This document shows, one piece after another, positions 7,413-13,338 of a stretch of DNA of 13,338 nucleotides. The stretch lies in the NCBI GenBank assembly GCA_946885665.1, contig CAMPGT010000096.1, forward strand, positions 1 through 13,338. The letters are read 5' to 3'. Below the pieces are notes generated by a model. It was given only the letters and a program-made list of their open reading frames with translations. It made no database searches and was not told the origin of the DNA. This DNA comes from an uncultured Chitinophagaceae bacterium. Lineage in GTDB: Bacteria > Bacteroidota > Bacteroidia > Chitinophagales > Chitinophagaceae. Position numbers and translations under genes: made by a program. The first letter of the stretch is position 1, and each line of letters opens with the position of its first letter.

Positions 7413-7444
7413 CAAAAATAGAACAATCCACTTTAAATTCGAAA
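7413..7444 (-). promoter_or_regulatory. Promoter of tRNA-Met
   Basis: On the minus strand TATTTTTG (7413-7420) matches the Bacteroidota -7 consensus TAnnTTTG exactly, with TTTC (7441-7444) 20 bp upstream as a -33 element. Initiation about 7 bp downstream would give a short leader ending at the mature tRNA 5' end at 7402. Confidence 0.6.
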
Positions 7445-7475
7445 TCACTTTTAAAGTATCTTGCACCCGCTTACC

Positions 7476-7568
7476 ATGAGACCCGATTACCCATACAAAT
7501 ACTTCGACGATAAACGCGTCCACTACCCCCTGCTCATCAAGGCCCTCGCCACCTATCCCTCTCGCTAA
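7476..7568 (+). CDS. Possible 30-residue small protein
   Basis: ATG at 7476 opens a 30-codon frame (MRPDYPYKYFDDKRV...) ending at TAA 7566-7568, 48 bp before the flavin-reductase gene. Codons are C-ending, as in that gene. I recognise no family. It could be a genuine small ORF, a leader peptide, a truncated gene remnant, or chance. Confidence 0.2.
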   Translation: MRPDYPYKYFDDKRVHYPLLIKALATYPSR

Positions 7569-7616
7569 AATACCTCACACCAGCCAACACCTTTTTCTTT
7601 ACCGATAAAACCACAT

Positions 7617-8513
7617 ATGACACGCTACACCGCCGACCTCACCACAGTCGAGAAACAACACTACCTGCAACACCTCATCGCCCCACGGCCCATCTGCTTT
7701 GCATCAACAATCGATAGCAACGGCCGCCAGAACCTCAGCCCCTTCAGCTTCTTCAACCTCTTCTCCACCAACCCGCCCATCGTCATCTTTTCGCCCGCCA
7801 GGAGGATGCGCGACAATACCACCAAACACACGCTGCAAAACATCCTCGAAGTGCCCGAAGTGGCCATCAATATCGTCACATACGACATGGTACAGCAGGC
7901 ATCGCTCGCCAGTTGCGAATATCCAAAAAGTACCGACGAGTTCGTCAAATCCGGCTTCACAAAGGAGGAAGCATCACTGATCAGACCAGCCCTCGTCAAA
8001 GAAGCGAAAGCCAAACTGGAGTGTAAAGTGAACGAAGTAAAATCGCTGGGCGAGAACGGAGGCGCCGGACAACTCGTGATCGCCGAGATACTCTGCATCC
8101 ACATCGACGACACACTATTGAATGCCAAAAAACAAATGGACCAGGAAAAGATCGAGCACGTGGCGCGCTTGGGTGGCGACTGGTACGCGCGCATCACCCC
8201 TGATAATTTGTTTACACTGCCAAAGCCCAACACGCGGCTCGGTATCGGCATCGACGCACTGCCCGAACAACTTAAAAACAGCAAAGTGCTCACCGGCAAC
8301 CACCTGGCACAGCTCGCGAACGTTGAACAACTGCCCGGCAAAGAATCCAACTTTAACGATGGCCGGCTCGACGCGTTGTTTTACTACTTCAAAGGAAACA
8401 ACCAGCAACACCGCATTCACATGTATGCGAAAGAATTACTCGACGAAGGACGAATAGATCACGCATGGCAGGTGCTGCTTCGTGAAAATAACGTTAAAGA
8501 GTATGCGAAATGA
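7617..8513 (+). CDS. Flavin reductase family protein (FMN-binding split barrel)
   Basis: The 298-residue protein carries a flavin-reductase-like split-barrel domain over about residues 15-165. It includes APRPICFASTIDSNG (22-36), NLSPFSFFNLFSTNPPIVIFS (39-59) and the RDNTTKHTLQNILE stretch (65-78), which together resemble the flavin-contacting strands and loops of the family. A further roughly 130 residues at the C-terminus are mostly helical and polar; extended members of this kind occur in Bacteroidota. The family binds FMN and passes electrons from NAD(P)H to flavin or acts with a partner oxygenase; no partner gene is in the window, so the substrate is open. The first half is strikingly rich in C-ending codons compared with neighbouring genes. 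Confidence 0.85.
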   Translation: MTRYTADLTTVEKQHYLQHLIAPRPICFASTIDSNGRQNLSPFSFFNLFSTNPPIVIFSPARRMRDNTTKHTLQNILEVPEVAINIVTYDMVQQASLASCEYPKSTDEFVKSGFTKEEASLIRPALVKEAKAKLECKVNEVKSLGENGGAGQLVIAEILCIHIDDTLLNAKKQMDQEKIEHVARLGGDWYARITPDNLFTLPKPNTRLGIGIDALPEQLKNSKVLTGNHLAQLANVEQLPGKESNFNDGRLDALFYYFKGNNQQHRIHMYAKELLDEGRIDHAWQVLLRENNVKEYAK

Positions 8514-8563
8514 TTAAAATATTGTGTTTGAAATACACATTTAAAAAAAATATGTGACGGCAA

Positions 8564-8596
8564 CTTGGTTAATTATATCTGAGCATTATATATTTG
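8564..8596 (+). promoter_or_regulatory. Strong Bacteroidota-type promoter without a downstream protein gene
   Basis: TATATTTG (8589-8596) matches TAnnTTTG exactly, and CTTG (8564-8567) lies 21 bp upstream as the -33 element. The predicted start is near 8603. No credible plus-strand ORF follows before the terminator at 8729, so it may drive a non-coding RNA. Confidence 0.5.
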
Positions 8597-8602
8597 CCGC
8601 AC

Positions 8603-8760
8603 GCCAACAGGACAATAAAGCATTTGACTTTTAACGCGAGTTGGTTATGCAACCTCAATTATGTTCATGCTTTAGTTTTACGTGAAATGCTTACCACTGT
8701 TTCTACAGGAACTAAGCTTTTTGGTTGCCAGGGTTCGTTTCTACGAACCCTGTTCTTTTA
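8603..8760 (+). ncRNA. Candidate small non-coding RNA
   Basis: A predicted transcript runs from the promoter at 8564-8596 to the terminator at 8729-8760. Within it, TAAAGCAT (8616-8623) and ATGCTTTA (8667-8674) are exact 8-bp complements, with CCAAC/GTTGG (8604-8608 and 8640-8644) as a competing helix. ATG codons inside lead only to very short frames or run through the terminator hairpin. I do not recognise an RNA family. Existence is inferred from boundary signals and internal pairing. Confidence 0.4.
8729..8759 (+). terminator. Intrinsic terminator
   Basis: CAGGGTTCG and CGAACCCTG form a perfect 9-bp stem (8729-8737 and 8744-8752) with the loop TTTCTA, followed by TTCTTTT. It may end both the candidate small RNA and read-through from the flavin-reductase gene. 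Confidence 0.8.
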
Positions 8761-8776
8761 TATCACGTTTCACGCT

Positions 8777-8823
8777 TGTCCACCCCCGGGCGCTTCGCGC
8801 CACCCCCGCCAGCGGGGGATAAG
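8777..8823. repeat. REP-like GC-rich double palindrome
   Basis: Two tight GC-rich hairpins sit side by side: GGCGC-TTC-GCGCC (8789-8801) and CCCCCGC-CA-GCGGGGG (8803-8818). Both are preceded by the direct repeat CCACCCCCG. The extreme GC content against an AT-leaning intergenic background, and the paired-palindrome layout, resemble dispersed REP elements. Copy number in the genome cannot be checked here. Confidence 0.5.
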
Positions 8824-8827
8824 TCAC

Positions 8828-8855
8828 GTCTCTCGTCTCCCGTCTCTCGTCTCCC
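8828..8855. repeat. Heptanucleotide tandem repeat, (GTCTCYC)x4
   Basis: Four 7-bp units alternate as GTCTCTC GTCTCCC, so the 14-mer GTCTCTCGTCTCCC occurs twice in exact tandem. The array ends directly against the stop codon of the lipoprotein gene at 8857. Slippage here would change the 3' untranslated region, not the protein. Confidence 0.75.
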
Positions 8856-8856
8856 C

Positions 8857-9378
8857 TCACGGTACCCGCTCAAACCGCGAATACACATGCGCACCGTCCT
8901 TCCACTTTACACCAATAATAAAATGATCGTCCGTTCTTTCATAAAGACGGTATTTTACCTGTTCATAATTGGCAGAAAGAAACTTCATGTACTCGCCGCC
9001 GCCGTCACTTCCGTACTGGTATTTCCGGTACAAAATCTCATCACTGAGCCCCGGCATTTTTTTCGCATTCTGCAGGACCTCCAGCGTGCCATCTTCCAAA
9101 AAAATATTGATATCGTCTTTGATGTAATCCTGCACATACGCCCACAAATCGGTTTCTTCTTTTACCACTCCGTCCGTTTCATCGAAATCAATGGCTACAT
9201 CAGCATAAAATGCCTTGAGTTGAAATTTGATTTGCGGTTCCGGTTCTACGGGCGGCTTAACAGGCGTGGTGTCTGGAGGAATGACGGGAATAACAGGGAC
9301 TGGTCCTTCCTGGCTCAATTCCTTGCTGCACGAGGACAGCACCAGGAGGGTGACGAACACAAAAATTGCGTACTTCAT
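8857..9378 (-). CDS. Lipoprotein of unknown function
   Basis: This 173-residue protein starts with a lipoprotein signal peptide, MKYAIFVFVTLLVLSSC, with lipobox LSSC and lipidation at Cys17. A Pro-rich linker (about 26-48, with PVIPVIPPDTTP and PVEPEP) follows. The remaining roughly 120 residues form an acidic domain of alternating strand-like and helical segments that I do not recognise. The residues after the cysteine (SKELSQE) are charged, which may favour surface export of Bacteroidota lipoproteins, but this is not a clear export signal. The start ATG at 9376-9378 fits the signal peptide. It is divergent from the lipoprotein gene at 9743, and a tandem repeat abuts its stop codon. Confidence 0.8.
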   Translation of the reverse strand: MKYAIFVFVTLLVLSSCSKELSQEGPVPVIPVIPPDTTPVKPPVEPEPQIKFQLKAFYADVAIDFDETDGVVKEETDLWAYVQDYIKDDINIFLEDGTLEVLQNAKKMPGLSDEILYRKYQYGSDGGGEYMKFLSANYEQVKYRLYERTDDHFIIGVKWKDGAHVYSRFERVP

Positions 9379-9742
9379 GACTGGTACGGTTAAAGGGTTT
9401 AGTTGGGTTGTTAGGCCTGTTTCAAGCGATCAATAAATTAAAAAGAAGGGAAACGGGCAGGAGCTCACAGGCATTGAGAAGTGACGACAAAATAGAGCAA
9501 ATCGGTATCATTTGCAAGCCCGGCGTGACGTGTGCCTAAATAATTACTCTTATTGAGCGGAAAAAGGGGGCCTGTAGAACGCAGACCACAGGTTGTTCAA
9601 GTGGCCTTCGCCCTTTTTTTGAAAAAATATCTTGTTGCGTTTCAACGGATTAAGCCCAATATGCGCCGAAAAACGAAAATTGGAATAGTATTTTAGGTGT
9701 AAGGGTCGAAAGGCAATTATTTTTAACCTAAAGCGAATTTTT
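9379..9742. other. Divergent intergenic region with a terminator-like hairpin
   Basis: These 364 bp separate two divergent lipoprotein genes, so both promoters should lie here. No exact TAnnTTTG with a good -33 element was found for either gene; TATCATTTG at 9506-9514 is a near match with one extra base. The only strong structure is the hairpin at 9561-9620. No ORF is credible. Confidence 0.5.
9561..9620. terminator. Terminator-like long hairpin between divergent genes
   Basis: AAAAAGGG (9561-9568) pairs perfectly with CCCTTTTT (9611-9618). The stem can extend through GGCC/GGCC with a TTCG bulge, or the interior can fold as CCTGT/ACAGG (9571-9592). Seven T residues (9614-9620) follow on the plus strand, and the A-run gives T5 on the minus strand. 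Neither flanking gene ends here, so it may mark the 3' end of an unseen small transcript. Confidence 0.35.
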
Positions 9743-10003
9743 ATGAAAAAATATTTTTTCATTCTTGCTACGGCTATCGGACTGGCAGCTTGTGGAGACA
9801 ACGCAACTAATGATACGGGAGGATCTATTGATTCGGCAGGAAGCGCTCCAATGGAAAGCCCATCAGATAATACGGTACCTTCTGAAATGAACACAGAAGC
9901 GGATACATCAGCTTCCATGTCAATGGACTCCGCATCGTCAGGGGCATCTACAAATTCACCTAATACAGAAACGCCGGCTACCGACAACAATCAAAGCAGG
10001 TAG
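9743..10003 (+). CDS. Small Ser/Thr/Asp-rich lipoprotein
   Basis: The 86-residue protein has a lipoprotein signal peptide, MKKYFFILATAIGLAAC, with lipobox LAAC and lipidation at Cys17. The mature 70 residues are low complexity, dominated by Ser, Thr, Asp, Asn, Ala and Met, with almost no hydrophobic core and almost no positive charge until the final Arg. It is therefore probably a disordered, acidic, membrane-anchored tail. No family is recognised; small lipoproteins of this composition are common in Bacteroidota. The ATG at 9743 is fixed by the signal peptide. The gene ends 12 bp before a strong bidirectional terminator shared with the convergent gene. Confidence 0.75.
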   Translation: MKKYFFILATAIGLAACGDNATNDTGGSIDSAGSAPMESPSDNTVPSEMNTEADTSASMSMDSASSGASTNSPNTETPATDNNQSR

Positions 10004-10015
10004 TCACTACAATAT

Positions 10016-10057
10016 ATAATTTAAAAGAGGGGCCACATTGCCTCTCTTTTAAATTAT
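10016..10057. terminator. Bidirectional intrinsic terminator between convergent genes
   Basis: The arms 10016-10033 and 10040-10057 form an 18-bp stem with one G-U pair and the loop CACATT. The A-run of the left arm and T-run of the right arm make it work in both directions. Its right edge touches the stop codon of the minus-strand gene at 10057. Confidence 0.8.
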
Positions 10058-10464
10058 TATTGAAATTTCTTTTGCTTGCGGATTTTTTCTTCCACTACGT
10101 GCTGTCGCTTGATCCACCGCGGTAGTGGCTCGGGGAGATATACTTCGTTTCCCTTCTTATCGATCAGCCCCATGCTTTTCCCTATTTTATGGCTAAGGGC
10201 TTTTATTTTTGGATTGATCTTTTTAAGCGAGGAACGTTGTGCATTCGCATAAAATTTTTTGAGAGTAGCTACACCCTTTTTAATCACTTTAAGCTCTTCA
10301 CCGTAATCTTTGTTTTTGCGGAAATGTATCATGAGCCGGTCGTATGGAAGCGACTCGACGCTTCCTGATGACACCTGCTTTTGATACTCGTCAAGTGGTT
10401 CGGCCGGGGTAGAGGGTTCCTGTTTTTTATGTTTTGATTTTATGGAAACTATCTTCGCGGCCAT
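10057..10464 (-). CDS. Small basic protein of unknown function
   Basis: This 135-residue cytoplasmic protein has no signal peptide or membrane segment and is rich in Lys and Arg. Residues 1-35 are a polar Lys/Pro-rich lead (SKHKKQEPSTPAEP). The centre contains LPYDRLMIHFRKNKDYGEELKVIKKGVATLKKFY, a helical basic stretch, and the C-terminus has EPLPRWIKRQHVVEEKIRKQKKF. The composition would suit binding to nucleic acid or ribosomes, but no fold is recognised. I chose the ATG at 10462-10464 (MAAKIVSIKSK) over an upstream TTG two codons earlier. It is convergent with the small lipoprotein gene and follows porV on the same strand, 121 bp apart, probably as a separate unit. Confidence 0.7.
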   Translation of the reverse strand: MAAKIVSIKSKHKKQEPSTPAEPLDEYQKQVSSGSVESLPYDRLMIHFRKNKDYGEELKVIKKGVATLKKFYANAQRSSLKKINPKIKALSHKIGKSMGLIDKKGNEVYLPEPLPRWIKRQHVVEEKIRKQKKFQ

Positions 10465-10585
10465 AAACAAAGAACTGATTTTTTTGGTATATTACTAACG
10501 GTTTTTAGCAAAGTAGGGGGCTGGTGAAGGATAGATTAACACATAACTTTACTACCCTCTACTGTTTTTTCCACCCCCTTCTTCA

Positions 10586-11725
10586 TTATTGAAAGTTTAG
10601 CAATACCGAAAAGCGCAATGTGTTGGATAACGGGTTTTCATTGATACCGTTTCCGGAAGGGATGATGTATGAAAAATTAACTCCCATCATACTGTAATTC
10701 AGGCCGGCGCCTAACGTAAAATACTGCCTGGCGCCTTTTGATTTGTCTTCATGAAAATATCCCGCCCTGACCGCAAACTGGTTCTTGTAGGAATATTCCA
10801 ATCCTCCACTAAGCTGAAACTCGCGCAATTCTTCGGCGAAACCACCGGGAGCATCCCCAAACGAGCTGAACCAGCTCCCTACCACCCCTTTGCCGCGATA
10901 CTCGGCCATGCCGATAGAATCGCCTGTTAATGGCGGTGTTGGCACCAGCATTTTGTTCACATCCATGGCAAGAGTCATCCTGCTGTCTTCATCAAATACC
11001 TTAGTGTAAGCTCCTCCGATCCCAAAATTGGCAGGTATAAAATCCTTTTGCGTGGCATCAGTAGTATACCCGATTTTTGATCCCAGATTTGTTAGCGCCG
11101 CGCCAAAGTTCCATCCCTGCCCGGCTTCGTTCTGACCATTATAAAACGCGCTGAGATCGCCGGCAACGGCGCTGCCCGCTTTATAGGTGGCCCCTCCAAC
11201 GGTTTTGCCGCTGGCGAGGTTGGAATTGATGTAGCGAAGCGCAACGGCAATGCTTAGGTTACCCGACAGCTTGCGCGAATAACCTGCATCTATCGAGAAC
11301 TCTTTCGACTTCATGGAGCCGAAGTCGTTGCCGAGGTTATCGGTAAAATTGATACTGCCCATGTTGAAATAACGCAACGAACCGGTGACAGCCTGGTTCT
11401 CATCGAGCTTCGTGTATCCTGTGAGCGTCGCAAGATATATATCATTCAACCCCAATTTCCGCAACCAGGGAGAGTACGTGAAACCAACTCCTGAATTACT
11501 TTTTGTGAACGGTGTTTTCGCGAGATTGAAAAACGAGGTGTTCGCATCGGGATCCGTAGCCAAACCGGTTTCGCCCATTCCGCCCGCCCTCGCATCAGGA
11601 GATATCCTGAGAAAGGGAACCGCCGAAGTGACCACATTGATCGGCTTTGCGGTTTGTGCTTTTATTGCTGCACTGGCAGTAAGGGAAACTGCGGTGGCAA
11701 GAAATATTTTGTTGATGGTTCTCAT
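10586..11725 (-). CDS. porV: PorV (LptO), T9SS outer-membrane shuttle protein
   Basis: This 379-residue outer-membrane beta-barrel has a Sec signal peptide (MRTINKIFLATAVSLTASAA, cut near AIKA/Q at 23-24). The mature start contains VTSAVPFLRISPDARAGGMGETGLATDPDANTSFFN, the PorV/PorQ signature, followed by SPWLRKLGLNDIYLATLTGYTK. The late block with SSFGDAPGGFAEELRE, FAVRAGYFHED and NPLSNTLRFSVLLNF is the PorV C-terminal pattern. In characterised T9SSs, PorV takes substrates from the Sov (SprA) translocon to the PorU sortase in the attachment complex. The length is typical and the gene is intact. It lies 62 bp downstream of a type A T9SS substrate gene with a hairpin between them. porU, a frequent neighbour, is not downstream and would have to be elsewhere. 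Confidence 0.88.
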   Translation of the reverse strand: MRTINKIFLATAVSLTASAAIKAQTAKPINVVTSAVPFLRISPDARAGGMGETGLATDPDANTSFFNLAKTPFTKSNSGVGFTYSPWLRKLGLNDIYLATLTGYTKLDENQAVTGSLRYFNMGSINFTDNLGNDFGSMKSKEFSIDAGYSRKLSGNLSIAVALRYINSNLASGKTVGGATYKAGSAVAGDLSAFYNGQNEAGQGWNFGAALTNLGSKIGYTTDATQKDFIPANFGIGGAYTKVFDEDSRMTLAMDVNKMLVPTPPLTGDSIGMAEYRGKGVVGSWFSSFGDAPGGFAEELREFQLSGGLEYSYKNQFAVRAGYFHEDKSKGARQYFTLGAGLNYSMMGVNFSYIIPSGNGINENPLSNTLRFSVLLNFQ

Positions 11726-11748
11726 ATATTATTCTTAATTGGATTTAG

Positions 11749-11780
11749 AAATGGGCCCGCAGTGAACTGCGAACCCATTT
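11749..11780 (-). terminator. Intercistronic hairpin between the Ig-repeat gene and porV
   Basis: AAATGGG/CCCATTT (7 bp) and GCAG/CTGC (4 bp) form a stem with a 3x3 internal loop and the tetraloop-sized TTCA on the minus strand. The T-run on the porV side is poor, so it may be a partial terminator or mRNA stabiliser that sets different levels of the two genes. Confidence 0.45.
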
Positions 11781-11787
11781 AATTTTA

Positions 11788-13338
11788 TTATCGAACGATG
11801 AGCACGTTTGTGCGGCTGATATAGTCGTTGGTTTTAACGAGTAACATGTAATGACCGGAAGGATACCTGCTCACGTCGATGCTGAGTGTACGGTTACTGA
11901 AGTTCACCACTTCGTCATATACACGCTGGCCCGACATTTTCACAAGCATCACTCTGCCGCTTGTGGGCGTTACACCTTTAAACAGCACATTTAAAGTGGT
12001 GCTTGCAGGGTTAGGATATACCTGGGCAACAACTCCTGCAGATTCTGTTTCCAAAACAAGTTTGTTCGAAAGTTTGTTGCCATTGCCCGAAGCGTCAAAA
12101 CCGGCATTCTGCATTACCTGTACGCTAACGGTGTTGTTATCGTACACCGGACTTACCAGTACTGTATACTCAGTTGCGCTCACCATTGCGAAATTCGAAA
12201 GTTTTGCGTTGGCTGCTATGAGACCCGTTATACCGAATCCTGTAACCGGTTCGCTGAACCTGATGGTGATCGTAAACGGCATCGCCGCTTTTTCTGTTTC
12301 TGTTTTTATTTCAACAGTTGGCGTTCCTGTGTCAACCATGGCGAGATAGGTTTCACCGGGCACACTGATGTTTCCTGCCAGGTCTGTGATGGTGGTGTGA
12401 ATAGTGTGCTCGCCATCCGACAGTGCAGGATCAAACGTGTAGGTCCAGCTTCCGTTTTCATCGGCAGCAACTGTTGCCACCGGCACGCCGTTGTCATATA
12501 CAGTGATAATTGACCCTGGTTCTGTATTTCCTGATAGCGTTGGTTTGTTGGTTTTCACATGTCCGTCATTGTTCTCACTTTCCATCCGGGGCGTGGAAGG
12601 AGCCACAGGTTTGTGCGTGTCGACGGCTATGGTAACCGGATCACCGCCTTCGCTCACATTTCCGGCAACGTCGGTAGATGTGGTGTGTATGCTGTAAGTG
12701 CCGTCTTCAAGCTCAGGGTTGAATGTGTAGCTCCATTTTCCGTCTTCCCCAACAATCGTTGTTCCCACGGGAACACCGTTGTTATAAACGGTGATCGTTG
12801 AACCGGGTTCGCCTGTGCCGCCGATAGTAGGAGCACTGGTGTTGATATTTCCTTTATTTCCGCCCTCAAGTGCTGATGCGGGACGGGCAGGTTTTTGTGT
12901 GTCGACCTTTATCGTCAACACATCACCTGCCGCGCTCACGTTACCAGCGGCATCGGTGGCGGTTGTTGAAATAGAATGGTTGCCATCAGCCAGCGCCGGA
13001 CTAAATGTGTAGCTCCATTTTCCATCTGCATCAGCGGTTACAGTTGCGATCTTTGTTGCACCGTCATAGATATCGATGGTTGCGTTAGGTTCTGCGATGC
13101 CGCTAATTGCCGGTGTGTTGGTTTTTACGTTGCCGTCGTTGTTGTCGCTCTCGAATGTGGCGGCAGCAGGAGCCTCCGGCTTTTGTGTATCAACTTTGAT
13201 GATCAGCGCATCACTTTTATCGCTTACGTTGCCTGCTGCATCGGTGGCGGTTGTTGTGATAGAATGGTTGCCATCAGCCAGCACCGGACTAAATGTGTAG
13301 CTCCATTTTCCATCTGCATCAGCGGTTACAGTTGCGAT
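11788..13338 (-). CDS. Ig-like repeat surface protein with T9SS type A sorting domain (N-terminus outside window)
   Basis: The frame is open to the window edge, giving 516 residues of the C-terminal part. It consists of a partial Ig-like repeat (1-52) and three full repeats at 53-148, 149-242 and 243-338. Each follows the plan KPxxP...TxxP.I.G..EP...I.vYd.g...atv.AD.dGkWsYTF.P.L.DG.hsI.tt.tD.AGNVS...vDT, typical of Big_6/Big_13-like bacterial adhesin repeats. Next comes a divergent domain (about 339-435) with RFSEPVTGF, Big_12-like, and finally the type A sorting domain (440-516, VYPNPAS...SRYPSGHYMLLV...LIVR). It is predicted to be exported by the T9SS and surface attached, and its likely role is adhesion (inference). 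Consecutive repeats are nearly identical at DNA level over 80 bp. porV is directly downstream. Confidence 0.9.
   Translation of the reverse strand: MATVTADADGKWSYTFSPVLADGNHSITTTATDAAGNVSDKSDALIIKVDTQKPEAPAAATFESDNNDGNVKTNTPAISGIAEPNATIDIYDGATKIATVTADADGKWSYTFSPALADGNHSISTTATDAAGNVSAAGDVLTIKVDTQKPARPASALEGGNKGNINTSAPTIGGTGEPGSTITVYNNGVPVGTTIVGEDGKWSYTFNPELEDGTYSIHTTSTDVAGNVSEGGDPVTIAVDTHKPVAPSTPRMESENNDGHVKTNKPTLSGNTEPGSIITVYDNGVPVATVAADENGSWTYTFDPALSDGEHTIHTTITDLAGNISVPGETYLAMVDTGTPTVEIKTETEKAAMPFTITIRFSEPVTGFGITGLIAANAKLSNFAMVSATEYTVLVSPVYDNNTVSVQVMQNAGFDASGNGNKLSNKLVLETESAGVVAQVYPNPASTTLNVLFKGVTPTSGRVMLVKMSGQRVYDEVVNFSNRTLSIDVSRYPSGHYMLLVKTNDYISRTNVLIVR
12971..13338 (-). repeat. 288-bp near-identical coding tandem repeat
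   Basis: The 80 bp at 12971-13050 and those at 13259-13338 differ at a single base (G or A in CAGC[G/A]CCGG), and the period is exactly 288 bp, that is, 96 codons. The next repeat units toward the C-terminus are far more diverged. This indicates recent duplication or gene conversion at the N-terminal side of the array, which continues past the window. Confidence 0.85.

Noticed and set aside
7661..8350. 229-codon minus-strand ORF
   Set aside because: It is antisense to the conserved flavin-reductase domain; the Ser/Ala/Leu-rich product is a composition shadow of the C-rich gene.
8523..8539. TGTGT/ACACA hairpin after the flavin-reductase gene as a terminator
   Set aside because: It is a 5-bp AT-rich stem followed by A residues on the plus strand; the hairpin at 8729 is far stronger.
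8594..9393. Two overlapping plus-strand ORFs (8594-8926 and 8725-9393)
   Set aside because: They run through a strong terminator hairpin and REP-like sequence, then antisense to the lipoprotein gene.
12000..13338. Periodic DNA similarity read as a CRISPR or intergenic tandem array
   Set aside because: The 288-bp period is in frame and encodes Ig-like domains; there are no short direct repeats with unique spacers.

Overview
The window reads as chromosome of a Bacteroidota bacterium, most likely Chitinophagaceae or a close relative (inference). The evidence is two secreted proteins with type IX secretion system (T9SS) sorting domains, one of type B (gliding-motility-associated) and one of type A. 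There is also a PorV outer-membrane protein, lipoproteins with a lipobox near residue 17, and promoters of the Bacteroidota form TAnnTTTG, with little Shine-Dalgarno signal.

Layout. 1-179: the 3' tail of an Rpn/PD-(D/E)XK 'transposase' family gene, cut by the window edge. 266-2848 (minus strand): a CPA1 Na+/H+ antiporter, a DinB-fold protein and an HxlR regulator. 2925-3665 (plus): a short-chain dehydrogenase/reductase divergent from the HxlR gene, with a 19-bp near-perfect palindrome in the shared intergenic region. 3769-7023 (minus): a 1084-residue secreted protein with a beta-helix region, one Ig-like domain, five SprB-like Cys repeats, an Ig_7-like domain and a type B sorting domain. 7077-7281: a gene-free stretch dense in inverted repeats. 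7282-7444 (minus): tRNA-Met(CAT) with its own promoter and terminator. 7476-8513 (plus): a possible 30-codon ORF and a flavin-reductase-family gene in C-rich DNA. 8514-8856: no protein gene, but a strong promoter match and a strong terminator that would define a roughly 150-nt RNA, then a REP-like palindromic element and a heptanucleotide tandem repeat. 8857-10003: two divergent lipoprotein genes with a terminator-like hairpin between them. 10016-10464: a bidirectional terminator and a small basic protein of unknown function. 10586-13338 (minus): porV and, upstream of it, the 3' part of a large Ig-repeat protein with a type A sorting domain, running off the window.

How the parts fit. The clearest theme is the cell surface: PorV is the T9SS shuttle that takes substrates to the attachment complex, and two large T9SS substrates lie within 10 kb, one directly upstream of porV. 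The HxlR/SDR/DinB group looks like a small redox or electrophile-response module, with the palindrome as the likely operator (inference). I saw no defence system, CRISPR array, complete insertion sequence, phage module or biosynthetic cluster. The most novel material is non-coding: the candidate small RNA at about 8603-8760, the nested inverted repeats at 7085-7281, and the hairpin at 9561-9620 between divergent genes.
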